Shown piece after piece: positions 15,060-24,527 of a stretch of DNA of 64,000 nt. This stretch comes from an uncultured Bacilli bacterium (lineage in GTDB: Bacteria; Bacillota_I; Bacilli_A; RF39; UBA660). The position numbers were made by a program, and so were the translations under genes. The notes below the pieces were generated by a model. The model made no database searches. It saw nothing but the letters and a program-made list of their open reading frames with translations, and had not been told where the DNA came from. The stretch is from positions 1 through 64,000 of the forward strand of contig CAKOPN010000003.1 in NCBI GenBank assembly GCA_934100165.1, written 5' to 3'. The first letter of the stretch is position 1, and every line of letters starts with the position of its first letter.

Positions 15060-17270
15060 TTAATTTCCTTTTATTATATCAGTTTCATTTACTGTAGTTT
15101 TATTAGAATTCTTTATCAAATCAAATACCAAAATATGATTGGATACTGAAAGTATTTTATCTGTATACTTTGTATTTTTTTCAATTTCCTCATTGCTTAT
15201 TACAGAATTATTAAGGATATATGATTCTCCTTTTTGGCTATTATAGTAAACGTCATTAGTTAACCAGTTACCATTAGGGAAAACAACTATATTTTTATCT
15301 TTTATATCAAATATGTCATGTCCAAGGGCATATTTATTATAGAATCCAAACATATTTCCAAGTGTAACAGATAAATCATACATTCCCATTACATTACTAA
15401 TCTTTTGACTTTTTCCATCTTTTGACCAAATAATAAGTGGTACTTTTCTATTAAGTTCATAACTATATTCATTGAAATCTACATAATTTGGATCATCTTC
15501 ACTTAATACTCCATCAGTTTTTTTATCATAATTATATAGTCTAACATAATCAGATTCAGGAAGACGAGCATCATGATCTCCATATAAAACAATTACCGTA
15601 TTCTCTAAAAGTCCATTTTTCTCAAGCTCTTCTAAAAATACTCCTAAAGCATAATCAGCATAGTGTACTGATTTCAAATAATTGCCTAGTTTTGTTCCTT
15701 CCATATAAGGGTATACTACTTCTTCAGTCATACCTGTTTCTGGATTAACAACTTGTTCTTTTATACTAACATCAAAATCTCCATATTTATCAGTTTCGGA
15801 GAAAGGTGTATGATTAGTAAGCATAATAAATGTTCCATAAAATTTACTGTGTTCTTCATTTATTTTTACTAACTTTTGTACAGCTTGTTTAAAGAATGAT
15901 ACATCAGATAAACCTAATCCAATAACTTCATCTATATTAAAATCTGCCTTGGCAATAAGTTCATCATAACCAAGATTTTTATGCATTACACGTCTGTTCC
16001 AATAATCAGCATTATTGCCATGCATTGCAAATGTATAATATCCTTTTTCTTTAAGTAATTGTGGCATTGCAACAAAAGTTTTATCTGCATAATCAGTGAA
16101 AGCCGTACCTATATTAGCAGGCATTAAAGATGTACTCAATGTAAACTCTGTATCACTACTTGTACCAACACTAACTTGTGTATAGAAATTATCAAAATAC
16201 ATTCCACTAGCAGCAAGTTTGTTTAAATTAGGAGTAACTTCTACACCATTAAATTTCATTCCAATCACAAAATTTTGCATACTTTCGGCATGAATTCCAA
16301 TAATATTTTTTCCTTCAAATATATTTGTATACTCGTTTGGTGCACTCTTTACTTTTGTACTATAGAATTCTTTAAATTCTTTCATAGCATTATCATATCC
16401 AAAAAGTGCAGCAAGTTTTGGTTCAACACTTTTTATTAAATCGTTAACATGATATACATATATACCAAATCTCATAACAATATATTCACGATTCCACTGT
16501 TTAGTAAGTCTACCAATATCAGTACCTGTAAGAGTTGTAGCAAAAATAGCTAAACTAATTACGCCTACAGCAAGAGTTGTTGTAGCTTTTTTCTTTGATT
16601 TAACTAAAAAGCCACTTCTAGTATAATAGCCACTCTTTTTATAATGTACATTAAAGAAAATGAACACAATAGGCATAATCATATATATTAAATCTTTTGG
16701 TTGTAATACATTTTCCACAACAGCATCGCCAACAGCAGTTATAAATCTAGCTGTAGACAAAAGTGAAACTGAAGAGAAAGATGTATAAAATGTATAATAA
16801 GAAGAATTTATCATACATATAACTGAAAGAATTATTGTCCAAACAAGTAAATATATGTATTTAGCTCTCTTAGACATGAAGTACGAAAAAGAACCAACTA
16901 TTACAATAAAAGAAAAATCAGCTAAGAAAGGATGAAAATCAAGCAAATCTCCACCTATATTAACAGTTAAAACTCTAAGTAAAAAAGAGTTTAAAACATT
17001 TATAAATACAAATAGTATAAACATTTTATTGTTAAAACAGTACTTTTTAGTAGCATCCCACATGTAACGGAATGTTTCTCTAGGATTTTCTTTTAATTTA
17101 CGATAATAACTTTTTACTTTGCTAAAAAAAGTTCTTTTTTTTCTAGTAGGTGTATCTACATTATCACTAGTTATTTTCACTTCTTTTTCCGCTTTTTTTT
17201 CTTCTTTATTTATCATATTTTTTAAATTATTATTTACTTTATTTTTTTTCTTTTTACTATTTTTTTTCAT
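15060..17270 (-). CDS. LtaS-type lipoteichoic acid synthase (sulfatase superfamily)
   Basis: Polymerises glycerol phosphate from phosphatidylglycerol on the outer membrane face. 736 residues: a Lys-rich cytoplasmic start of about 70 residues (longer than in S. aureus LtaS), five membrane segments between about 85 and 270, then an extracellular alkaline-phosphatase-fold domain. Visible active-site elements are the metal-binding Glu in GIHAESM (near 325), the nucleophile Thr in VGTSSDTEF (near 370), FAMHGNNADYWNR, and YGDHDAR (near 565). The glycolipid glycosyltransferase at 55577 could make its lipid anchor. Neighbours are a YihY-type protein and an unknown anchored protein. Substrate specificity (glycerol phosphate or another group) is inferred. 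Confidence 0.88.
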   Translation of the reverse strand: MKKNSKKKKNKVNNNLKNMINKEEKKAEKEVKITSDNVDTPTRKKRTFFSKVKSYYRKLKENPRETFRYMWDATKKYCFNNKMFILFVFINVLNSFLLRVLTVNIGGDLLDFHPFLADFSFIVIVGSFSYFMSKRAKYIYLLVWTIILSVICMINSSYYTFYTSFSSVSLLSTARFITAVGDAVVENVLQPKDLIYMIMPIVFIFFNVHYKKSGYYTRSGFLVKSKKKATTTLAVGVISLAIFATTLTGTDIGRLTKQWNREYIVMRFGIYVYHVNDLIKSVEPKLAALFGYDNAMKEFKEFYSTKVKSAPNEYTNIFEGKNIIGIHAESMQNFVIGMKFNGVEVTPNLNKLAASGMYFDNFYTQVSVGTSSDTEFTLSTSLMPANIGTAFTDYADKTFVAMPQLLKEKGYYTFAMHGNNADYWNRRVMHKNLGYDELIAKADFNIDEVIGLGLSDVSFFKQAVQKLVKINEEHSKFYGTFIMLTNHTPFSETDKYGDFDVSIKEQVVNPETGMTEEVVYPYMEGTKLGNYLKSVHYADYALGVFLEELEKNGLLENTVIVLYGDHDARLPESDYVRLYNYDKKTDGVLSEDDPNYVDFNEYSYELNRKVPLIIWSKDGKSQKISNVMGMYDLSVTLGNMFGFYNKYALGHDIFDIKDKNIVVFPNGNWLTNDVYYNSQKGESYILNNSVISNEEIEKNTKYTDKILSVSNHILVFDLIKNSNKTTVNETDIIKGN

Positions 17271-17334
17271 AAAACTACCTCATTTCATGCAACATAGCCA
17301 CTTAATTATACAACTAAAAAGAAAAGAAGTAAAA

Positions 17335-18192
17335 TTATTTGTCATTTTCTTCTATCTTTTGTAACTCTCCTCTTGCTTTTGAAGCATTAAGAGCAATGCC
17401 TAAAACAAACATATATGAGAGTAAATATATCCAAAGCATTAAAAATAAAAGGCTAGAAAGTCCACCGTAAAAAGTTTCATAACTTGAAAAATATTGTATG
17501 TAATAAGAATATCCTAACGTCACTATAATCCAAGTAAGAGAAGTAAAAAATGCTCCTATATTAGTGTCTTTCATTTTAATTTTTGTATCTGGTGCCATAA
17601 CATATAGCACCTTAATAGATAAAAATACAAATAAGAAAGTAACAGGGTACTTAAGTATTTTAAATAAAATATAATATGTATTATTAACAATGTTCTCATT
17701 TGTAACTATATTACCAATTATTTTGAAAATTACGTTTCCAAGTGTAGGTACCAATATCAAGAACAAAAATATAAAGATAAGTACAACAAGCATTATAAAT
17801 GCCTTGGTTCTATCTTTTATATATGCAAGTATCACATTACCTTTAGGTCTTACTTTATAAACTGAATTTGAAGTAATAATCATAGAGTATGTTCCATTAG
17901 AAGCTAAAATCAAAGTTGGAACAAGAATTATCCACAAACTCAAATTTGAAACATCCTGTCTTGATACTGATATAACAATATCAGCAATACTACTAGGTAG
18001 ATGACCATAAATAACTTGAGAAATAGAAGTAGATACAAGCTCAAAATTAGTTAAAATACTACCTAAAAGAGTAAGAAGTGGTATTAACATCATCATAAAG
18101 TAAAAGGCCAAATGTCCAGGCAAAACCTCCATTTCTGGCCTATTTACTATTTCATATAAAGTTTTAAAAAATATTTTAATTTTATTTTTCAT
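17335..18192 (-). CDS. YihY/BrkB-family inner membrane protein
   Basis: 285 residues with six hydrophobic segments and family features: the N-terminal GHLAFYFMMMLIPLLTLLGS, then SNGTYSMIITSN and the C-terminal YGGLSSLLFLMLWIYLLSYMFVLG. The family was once mislabelled RNase BN; it is a membrane protein of uncertain function, suspected of transport or envelope work. Follows the GGDEF-like sensor by 15 bases and precedes the LtaS-like gene by 64. Confidence 0.88.
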   Translation of the reverse strand: MKNKIKIFFKTLYEIVNRPEMEVLPGHLAFYFMMMLIPLLTLLGSILTNFELVSTSISQVIYGHLPSSIADIVISVSRQDVSNLSLWIILVPTLILASNGTYSMIITSNSVYKVRPKGNVILAYIKDRTKAFIMLVVLIFIFLFLILVPTLGNVIFKIIGNIVTNENIVNNTYYILFKILKYPVTFLFVFLSIKVLYVMAPDTKIKMKDTNIGAFFTSLTWIIVTLGYSYYIQYFSSYETFYGGLSSLLFLMLWIYLLSYMFVLGIALNASKARGELQKIEENDK

Positions 18193-18207
18193 ATAATCAC
18201 TCTAACT

Positions 18208-20259
18208 TTACTTGTATTCTTCTTTGTCTCTTCTCATTTCCAAAGTTGCTTCATTTATAGCATCATCTATAGTTTTAATCTCATCTGTAATCATACTATA
18301 ACCTACTGCTGCACCAAATCCATATGGTAAATTTTTAAATTCTTTAGTAAGTTTTTTAGCATAAGTAGATGTTTGCTGTTCACTATAACCAACTAAATAA
18401 ATCAAAAATTCATTACCATCACTTCTTATTATTTCACTGTTCTCAAGTTGTGTATTGATAAGAATACTTGCAGCACCAACAATAAGTTTATCACCATTTT
18501 CATGTCCATAATTATCATTAACATATTTAACATTATTAAGGTCAATAATTATAATAGCCTGTGGATAAATTTTACTTTCATTCCACTGTTTCATGTTATA
18601 GTTAAGATAGTTTCTGTTTTTAAGTGATGTAAGCATATCTGTATATTTTCTACGTTCTTCTTTATTAACTTTCTTAATTTTCTTTCTTCTTTTAAGAAAT
18701 AAGAATAAAAGTAAAAGTACTATAAGTGGTAAGAAAATTATTGTAAGAATTACTATATACAACTCTTCAAAAGAGCTCTTTTCAAGCATAGATAAATTCA
18801 AGCTATTCATACCAGCATTTCTATAATTATAATAAGAATTTGTACCAATTATATAATTAAATATTTTATAAAATACCTGGTTATCAGTTTCGTTTTTAAC
18901 CATAAATTTGTAATCACTAGTAATTTTTGACTCAAATAAAACTTCATAATTCTTAAATTTGCTATTTTTATAGTAGTTATAAATTTCTTTATCTACAACA
19001 ACTAAGTTACCATCACTACCTTTTAACATTTTATTTAAATTTTCAAAAGGTACTAAAGAAGCTTTGCTATTGTCTTTAAAATAATTATAAATTGCATTAC
19101 CTTCAACTATTGAAACCTTTTCTGACTTCATTGCTTCAAATGTATTTACTACATAATTATCACTGACGTCTGCTAATACCACAAACTTTTCAACAAAAGG
19201 TGATTTAGTAGCTAAATATGCTGAGTTTTCATAATCAAAATAATTGAAATAAATATCTACTTCTTTTTGTTCTATAGCCTTCTTTAAAGCTTCTATAGAA
19301 TCATATTTTTTGTATGTTATAAAGTCTGAATTTCCAAGACGAACCATTCTCTTAACATATTCTGCAGCAATACCACTTAAACTATTTTTTTCTTTTACTT
19401 CATATGGATAATTCTCAACATAACCATATACATAAGTTTTAGTTAAAAATTCTGCCTTTTCTTTATCATTAACTTTAAATGCTGATACATAATAATTAAG
19501 TAAACTACTATTATACATTTCTACATAATAATTCTTTTTAAAATTGTTAAAATATTTTCTAACGATTGTATTCATTTTTTGATTATCATTACCATCTGCA
19601 AGTGTTAATACTATTTTCTTTTTTAACTCTGTAAACACATATTGTATATTATATTTATCTGAAGTAATTGTTTTATTTAAATACATTGTGTTTGGAATAA
19701 TAATATTATCAACAGAACCGCTTTCATAATCAGAAAACATATCATCAGAAGAATCATAAGTTTTATATTTAATTGAACTATTGCTTTTTAAATAATATAT
19801 AACTTCATCAGAATCAGATGATAATATACCAATTGTTACTGTTGGTATTTCCTTAATAGAATCATATTTGTTAGAATCTTTTCCCATAAGTACATAAACA
19901 TCGTCTTGTAATAAAATATCATTTTCTCCAAGGTTATCATTATTATTTAAAAGTCTAAATCGATAACCTGTCGAATTTACTTCACTTTCCTTTAAATACG
20001 GAACAATATTAAATTCAAAACCAGTGTCTTCACTAAATTTGTTTATGAATTCTCTAAATACACCATTTTCTCCAAAAACAGGATAATCATTCAAAATATT
20101 AAAATCTATTATCGTAGAAGAATGTTCTTTAATCCATTTATTTTCGGAAATTGTAAATGAATTCTTATCTTCTCTATTAAAAATATAATAAAGTCCTGCA
20201 AAAACAAGTATTGCAATTACCAATGGAATAATAATTATCCATTTTTTCTTCATTTTCAC
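18208..20259 (-). CDS. Membrane sensor: binding-protein-like outer domains plus degenerate GGDEF domain
   Basis: 683 residues. N-terminal membrane anchor (residues 5-27), about 480 extracellular residues that look like one or two tandem type-3 solute-binding-protein lobes (NYPYEVKEKNSLSGIAAEYVKRM, EALKKAIEQKEVDIYF), a second membrane segment near 500-525, then a GGDEF-fold domain. The fold is clear (DMLTSLKNRNYLN, IDLNNVKYVNDNYGHENGD), but the catalytic signature reads RSDGNEF near residue 612 in place of R-x-GGDEF, losing the first Gly and the metal-binding Asp. It is therefore probably a receptor or regulator rather than an active diguanylate cyclase. GTG start after AGGTGAG, within 12 bases of the upstream gene. 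Confidence 0.78.
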   Translation of the reverse strand: MKMKKKWIIIIPLVIAILVFAGLYYIFNREDKNSFTISENKWIKEHSSTIIDFNILNDYPVFGENGVFREFINKFSEDTGFEFNIVPYLKESEVNSTGYRFRLLNNNDNLGENDILLQDDVYVLMGKDSNKYDSIKEIPTVTIGILSSDSDEVIYYLKSNSSIKYKTYDSSDDMFSDYESGSVDNIIIPNTMYLNKTITSDKYNIQYVFTELKKKIVLTLADGNDNQKMNTIVRKYFNNFKKNYYVEMYNSSLLNYYVSAFKVNDKEKAEFLTKTYVYGYVENYPYEVKEKNSLSGIAAEYVKRMVRLGNSDFITYKKYDSIEALKKAIEQKEVDIYFNYFDYENSAYLATKSPFVEKFVVLADVSDNYVVNTFEAMKSEKVSIVEGNAIYNYFKDNSKASLVPFENLNKMLKGSDGNLVVVDKEIYNYYKNSKFKNYEVLFESKITSDYKFMVKNETDNQVFYKIFNYIIGTNSYYNYRNAGMNSLNLSMLEKSSFEELYIVILTIIFLPLIVLLLLFLFLKRRKKIKKVNKEERRKYTDMLTSLKNRNYLNYNMKQWNESKIYPQAIIIIDLNNVKYVNDNYGHENGDKLIVGAASILINTQLENSEIIRSDGNEFLIYLVGYSEQQTSTYAKKLTKEFKNLPYGFGAAVGYSMITDEIKTIDDAINEATLEMRRDKEEYK

Positions 20260-20271
20260 TTAAGCTCACCT

Positions 20272-21018
20272 CTATCTATCTTTAGTCCAAACAAAATCTT
20301 TTGTATTTCTTCTTAGATAACCAATTATAGGGAAACTATTACTTGTAGCACTTGTTATAGTACTAACACTATTTTTATTTTCACTACTTTTTTTAACTAC
20401 TTTAACACTACAACTAGTTGCACCAACTTTATCTTTAGTGTAACCATATATAACATATTCGCCATCATCTTTTATTTCAATTTTTTGTTCACTGTTATAA
20501 TCAACTTTTTCACTTTTACCAATACCAAATGATTCAGCTTCACTATTTTTAGACAAGTCGCTAGCAAAAGAAACTACCACATCACTAGTAAAGTTTCCAT
20601 CCTCATCCATTTCACCAGTTGCATTAAGTGTACATTTGTAATCCTTATTGATGAAAACCTGAACATCATAAAGTTTAAGTTGTTCTTCAGAAAGTATTCC
20701 AGTAATTCTAGTAGCAAGAGCTTTTGCATTTGCAATTTGAACATTGTCGCCAACTGTTATGTATACATTAAAAATTCTTCCTTTAAGAACAGGTTTATCA
20801 ACTTTTATAACATAATCAACTGCACCTATTTCTTCTTGAATTTTACTATATTTCTCCTCTTCTATTGGAACACTTTGAATATCATCAAGCCTATCTCCAT
20901 AAACAGGAAGTCCACTATTTCCTAAAAACATTTTATATATTACAAAGCCAAAAACTATAACAATTGTATAAGCAAGTATTATAAAGCAAGTAAGCTTATG
21001 TTTTTTAATATAATTCAT
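20272..21018 (-). CDS. Single-pass membrane protein upstream of the GGDEF-like sensor, unknown
   Basis: 248 residues. Membrane segment at about 8-30, then an extracellular domain that begins LPVYGDRL and contains VDYVIKVDKPVLKGRIFNVYITVG, which resembles an immunoglobulin-like or FMN/lipoprotein-like beta fold; one predicted Cys pair (KC-TLNA and SC-SVKV). The C-terminus SNSFPIIGYLRRNTKDFVWTKDR ends in aromatic and basic residues. No family recognised. GAGGTG precedes ATG. First gene of the 21.0-14.4 kb envelope block, 12 bases before the sensor gene; a ligand-presenting partner of the sensor is speculative. Confidence 0.6.
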   Translation of the reverse strand: MNYIKKHKLTCFIILAYTIVIVFGFVIYKMFLGNSGLPVYGDRLDDIQSVPIEEEKYSKIQEEIGAVDYVIKVDKPVLKGRIFNVYITVGDNVQIANAKALATRITGILSEEQLKLYDVQVFINKDYKCTLNATGEMDEDGNFTSDVVVSFASDLSKNSEAESFGIGKSEKVDYNSEQKIEIKDDGEYVIYGYTKDKVGATSCSVKVVKKSSENKNSVSTITSATSNSFPIIGYLRRNTKDFVWTKDR

Positions 21019-21110
21019 ATCAACACCTCGGTACTCTAATTATATACTAAAATATAGCAATAATCAATTTTAATTAACAAAATATCACTATATTATAATA
21101 ATAAAGAATG

Positions 21111-21137
21111 AAAAAAATGAAAGAACATCTTTCATTT
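21111..21137 (-). terminator. Terminator after gatB
   Basis: AAATGAAAGA and TCTTTCATTT pair around a three-base loop; T residues follow on the minus strand and the gatB stop codon lies in the stem. Confidence 0.75.
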
Positions 21138-22548
21138 AATCAAGCAATTTTTTTAAATTATCGGTTACATCTTTAGGGTTAGCATTACCACGAGTTTCCT
21201 TCATTATAAGCCCCATAATAGCTTTTATTACCCTTTCATTCCCAGCTTTGTAATCATTTACTAGCTTTTCATTCTCCTCAAGAACGTTTTTAATTATTTG
21301 AACAAGTTCTTCTTCACTCATACTCTTAACATCATGATCAGAAAGTACTTTTTCCACTGAAACATCAGTTTCCATAATATCATCTAAAATAGTTTTAAAA
21401 ATCTTACTATTGATTTTTCCACTATCTAACTTATTAACAACATCAATAAATTTGTCATCAGTAAGATGCGTTTTATCAAGAGTCATCTCATACTTATTCA
21501 AATATGCTGCTATATCTCCAAGTAAAAGGTTACTAGCAATTACTAAGTTAATATTTTTATCTATATACTTATTTAAATAATCTGATAGAGGCATATTTTG
21601 AAGTATCTTTTTAGCATTTATTTCACTTATTCCACGGCTTAAATAAATTTCTTTTCTTTTATCATAAGACATAGGAAGTGATGCTCTAACTTTTTCAATA
21701 AATTCATCTGTAAGTTCTACAAAAGGAATATCAGGTTCTGGAAAATATCTATAATCGTTTCCAGTTTCCTTAACACGCATTAAAACAGTACTTGAAGTTT
21801 TATCATCAAATCTTCTAGTCTCTTCTTTTAAAGTTTTTCCTTCTTCTAAAAGTCTAGATTGTCTTTTTTCCTCATATTCAATAGCAAGTCCAACATTACT
21901 TATTGAACCAATGTTTTTAACTTCTATTTTAGTTCCAAGTTTATCTGTCTTACTAACAGAAACATTACAGTCACATCTCATGCTTCCTTCTTCTATTTTA
22001 CAATCTGAAACACCAGCATATAAAAGAAGTTCTCTAAGTTTTTCAAGATAAGCCATAGCATCTTCACTGCTATTCATTCCAAGATCTGTTACTATTTCTA
22101 CAAGTGGAACTCCAGCACGGTTAAAATCAAGTAAAGACTTATTTTCAGTATGAATACTTTTACAAGTATCTTCTTCTATATGAATATCATGAATTTTAAC
22201 TTTCTTTTTACCTTTACTTGTCTCTATTTCCACATAACCATCTACACCAATAGGAGTTCTATTCTGTGTAATTTGATAATTTTTTGGATTATCTGGATAA
22301 AAGTAATTTTTTCTATCAAAATGCATTCTTTTATTTATCTTGCAGTTAAGTACTAAAGCAGTACGTAAAGCAAGTTCAATTGCATATTCATTCAAAGTAG
22401 GAAGAACACCAGGATATCCAAGATCAATTACATTCGTACAAGTATTAGCCATTTTTCCATAAGTATTTGCGCTGTTCGAAAAAAGCTTTGTTTGTGTCTT
22501 AAGTTCTGTGTGAACTTCTATTCCTACAGTAGTCTTGTATTCTCCCAT
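21136..22548 (-). CDS. gatB: Asp/Glu-tRNA amidotransferase subunit B
   Basis: Binds and phosphorylates misacylated Glu-tRNA(Gln) or Asp-tRNA(Asn) so it can be amidated. 470 residues, with GIEVHTELKTQTKLFS at the start, RKNYFYPDNPKNYQITQ, GSMRCDCNVS (zinc-site Cys) and EVKNIGSI; the C-terminal YqeY-like domain ends GLIMKETRGNANPK. Start after AGGAGG, one base after the gatA stop. Last gene of gatCAB. Confidence 0.97.
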   Translation of the reverse strand: MGEYKTTVGIEVHTELKTQTKLFSNSANTYGKMANTCTNVIDLGYPGVLPTLNEYAIELALRTALVLNCKINKRMHFDRKNYFYPDNPKNYQITQNRTPIGVDGYVEIETSKGKKKVKIHDIHIEEDTCKSIHTENKSLLDFNRAGVPLVEIVTDLGMNSSEDAMAYLEKLRELLLYAGVSDCKIEEGSMRCDCNVSVSKTDKLGTKIEVKNIGSISNVGLAIEYEEKRQSRLLEEGKTLKEETRRFDDKTSSTVLMRVKETGNDYRYFPEPDIPFVELTDEFIEKVRASLPMSYDKRKEIYLSRGISEINAKKILQNMPLSDYLNKYIDKNINLVIASNLLLGDIAAYLNKYEMTLDKTHLTDDKFIDVVNKLDSGKINSKIFKTILDDIMETDVSVEKVLSDHDVKSMSEEELVQIIKNVLEENEKLVNDYKAGNERVIKAIMGLIMKETRGNANPKDVTDNLKKLLD

Positions 22549-22549
22549 G

Positions 22550-24007
22550 TTATTTTTCCTCCTTTCCTGGATTTAATGATAAATTAAGTTTATTTTCAAC
22601 AAATGATGCAAACTTATAAATAGTCGCTTCATCGAAACTGTTACCAATAATATGAAGTCCTATTGGCATATTATCTTTATTAAATCCTATAGGTAAGTTA
22701 AGCCCAGGAAGTCCTGCCATATTAACAGGAATTACTAAAACGTCATCCATAAAAGTTTTTGAAGGATCCGTTAGATTTTCATCAAGTCCATAAGCAACAG
22801 TTGTTGTTGTAGGCCCTATTATTAGATCATATTTTTTAAAGTTTTCCAAGAAACTTTTTCTCATATCATCTCTTATAGAAAGCGCTTTATCATAATATGT
22901 TTTAGCATTCTCTCCACTAAGTAAGAAAGAACCAACCATTATTCTTCTTTTAACTTCTTCTCCAAAACCTTCTTGTCTTGTTTTCTTATAAAGTTCTTCT
23001 AGATTTTTAGGTGCTTCACAAGAATAACCATATCTAACGCCATCAAATCTAGCAAGGTTACTACTAGCTTCACCCATTGCAATAATCTGATAAAGTGTTA
23101 CAGCATTTTCAATAAAGTCAACATCTATGTATTCAACTTCACATCCCCATTTTTTCAAAAGTTCAACAGTTTCATTAAATTTATCTAAAACTTCTTTAGA
23201 AACTACATCACCACTAACAAAATACTTAGGAATTCCTATCTTCATACCAGAAATATCTTTTCCAATTAAACGAGTAAAATCTTCTTTTTCTTTATCTGCA
23301 CTTGTTAAATCCTTAGAATCTTTTCCACAAAGCATGTTCAAAAGTATCGCATTTTCATAAACATTTCTTGTCATCGGACCAATTTGATCCAAACTTGATG
23401 CAAATGCTACTAAACCGAACCTTGAAATGCGTCCATATGTAGGTTTCATACCAACTATTCCACAGTAACTAGCAGGTTGTCTAATTGAACCTCCAGTATC
23501 ACTTCCAAGAGCAAAAGGAACAACTCTTGACGCAACACATGATGCAGAACCTCCAGAAGATCCTCCACTAATTCTATTTTTGTTCCATGGATTCTTTGGA
23601 GCGCCAAAATGACTAGTTCTACTAGTAGACCCCATAGCAAATTCATCCATATTAGTCTTACCAATTATAATCATATTGTTTGCATTTATTTTTTCCACAA
23701 CAGTAGCATTATAAATAGGTATAAAATTTTCAAGTATTTTAGACGCACAAGTAGTTCTTAACCCCTTAGTACAAATATTATCTTTAACAGCTATTGGAAG
23801 ACCAAAAAGAATGTTATCCACATCTTTTGTTTCTAACTCTTCAGCTCTTTTCAAAGCACCTTCTTTATCCAAAGTAATAAAAGCATTTAAATCTTTATTT
23901 GCTTCAATTCTATCAAAAGCTTCTAAGACTAAATCCTTAGGTTTTATCTTTTTGCTTTTTAATAATTCATTTATTTCTACCAAACTCAAATCTAAATATT
24001 TACTCAT
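22550..24007 (-). CDS. gatA: Asp/Glu-tRNA amidotransferase subunit A
   Basis: Amidase that releases ammonia from glutamine for the transamidation. 485 residues with the catalytic triad region: Lys in PIAVKDNI, the Ser-rich GGSSGGSASCVASR and GSDTGGSIRQPASYCG. Overlaps gatC by eight bases, so translation is coupled. Confidence 0.97.
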   Translation of the reverse strand: MSKYLDLSLVEINELLKSKKIKPKDLVLEAFDRIEANKDLNAFITLDKEGALKRAEELETKDVDNILFGLPIAVKDNICTKGLRTTCASKILENFIPIYNATVVEKINANNMIIIGKTNMDEFAMGSTSRTSHFGAPKNPWNKNRISGGSSGGSASCVASRVVPFALGSDTGGSIRQPASYCGIVGMKPTYGRISRFGLVAFASSLDQIGPMTRNVYENAILLNMLCGKDSKDLTSADKEKEDFTRLIGKDISGMKIGIPKYFVSGDVVSKEVLDKFNETVELLKKWGCEVEYIDVDFIENAVTLYQIIAMGEASSNLARFDGVRYGYSCEAPKNLEELYKKTRQEGFGEEVKRRIMVGSFLLSGENAKTYYDKALSIRDDMRKSFLENFKKYDLIIGPTTTTVAYGLDENLTDPSKTFMDDVLVIPVNMAGLPGLNLPIGFNKDNMPIGLHIIGNSFDEATIYKFASFVENKLNLSLNPGKEEK

Positions 24008-24293
24008 TTAACATCACCGGAACTTCCACAAAATTACCACTCTTATGTGGTACATTTTCCATAGCTACTTTATAATCCAACATTTCACCTTTTTCATCAC
24101 TTCTTAATTCAGCATCTCTAGAAAAAGGAGCTATTAAAAAGTCTTCATCATAGTTCTTAATATCTTTAACTTTGTCTATATCATCAATTAACTGTTTTAA
24201 TTCAACTCTATATTTTTCTATTTCTTCTTCTGTTAAAGCAAGCTTTGCTAAATCTGCTACATGCTCTACTTCTTCACGTGTTAATTTATCCAT
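24000..24293 (-). CDS. gatC: Asp/Glu-tRNA amidotransferase subunit C
   Basis: Small linker subunit that stabilises GatA on GatB. 97 residues beginning MDKLTREEVEHVADLAKLALTE and ending with the SGNFVEVP region, typical of GatC. A longer frame runs to 24365, but AAGGAGG before ATG 24293 decides the start. First gene of gatCAB, behind a promoter at 24322-24348. Confidence 0.95.
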   Translation of the reverse strand: MDKLTREEVEHVADLAKLALTEEEIEKYRVELKQLIDDIDKVKDIKNYDEDFLIAPFSRDAELRSDEKGEMLDYKVAMENVPHKSGNFVEVPVMLNE

Positions 24294-24321
24294 GTAAAGG
24301 CCTCCTTTATAACTACTAAAT

Positions 24322-24348
24322 ATTATATCATATATGAAAAAAATGCAA
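24322..24348 (-). promoter_or_regulatory. Likely gatCAB promoter
   Basis: Minus strand TTGCAT (24348-24343), a 15-base spacer and TATAAT (24327-24322), about 30 bases before gatC. The spacer is short, but the -10 is perfect. Confidence 0.55.
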
Positions 24349-24351
24349 CAT

Positions 24352-24379
24352 AAAAAAAGCACCACTTCTTAAGATGCTT
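24352..24379 (-). terminator. Isolated terminator upstream of the gatC promoter
   Basis: Minus strand AAGCATC pairs with GGTGCTT (one G-T) around a nine-base loop, followed by seven T. No minus-strand gene ends here. A TATAAT at 24411-24406 lies about 30 bases before it, so a very short transcript is possible; it may equally be the relic of a deleted gene. The rest of 24294-24527 shows only promoters for the two divergent genes. Confidence 0.5.
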
Positions 24380-24480
24380 TCCCACTCCATCACCATCCAA
24401 GTGACATTATATTATGATTATAAATTAGTAATATTATTCACATTTCTTTACGTTTATACAAAATTTGAAAATTTAATTTA

Positions 24481-24509
24481 TTGACTAATAAAAATAAATA
24501 ATATAATAT
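24481..24509 (+). promoter_or_regulatory. Promoter of the amine dehydrogenase-like gene
   Basis: TTGACT (24481-24486), 17 bases, TAATAT (24504-24509), with an overlapping TATAAT at 24502. An AGGAGG lies seven bases before ATG 24528. Confidence 0.6.
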
Positions 24510-24527
24510 CAAATTATAGGAGGATAT

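Noticed and set aside
23455..23664. 69-codon minus-strand frame overlapping gatA
   Set aside because: Lies in another frame of the conserved amidase signature region of gatA; low-complexity Leu/Val sequence typical of a shadow frame.
24352..24420. T-box riboswitch upstream of gatCAB
   Set aside because: A hairpin with T run is present, but no T-box sequence or specifier domain; only about 45 bases precede it.
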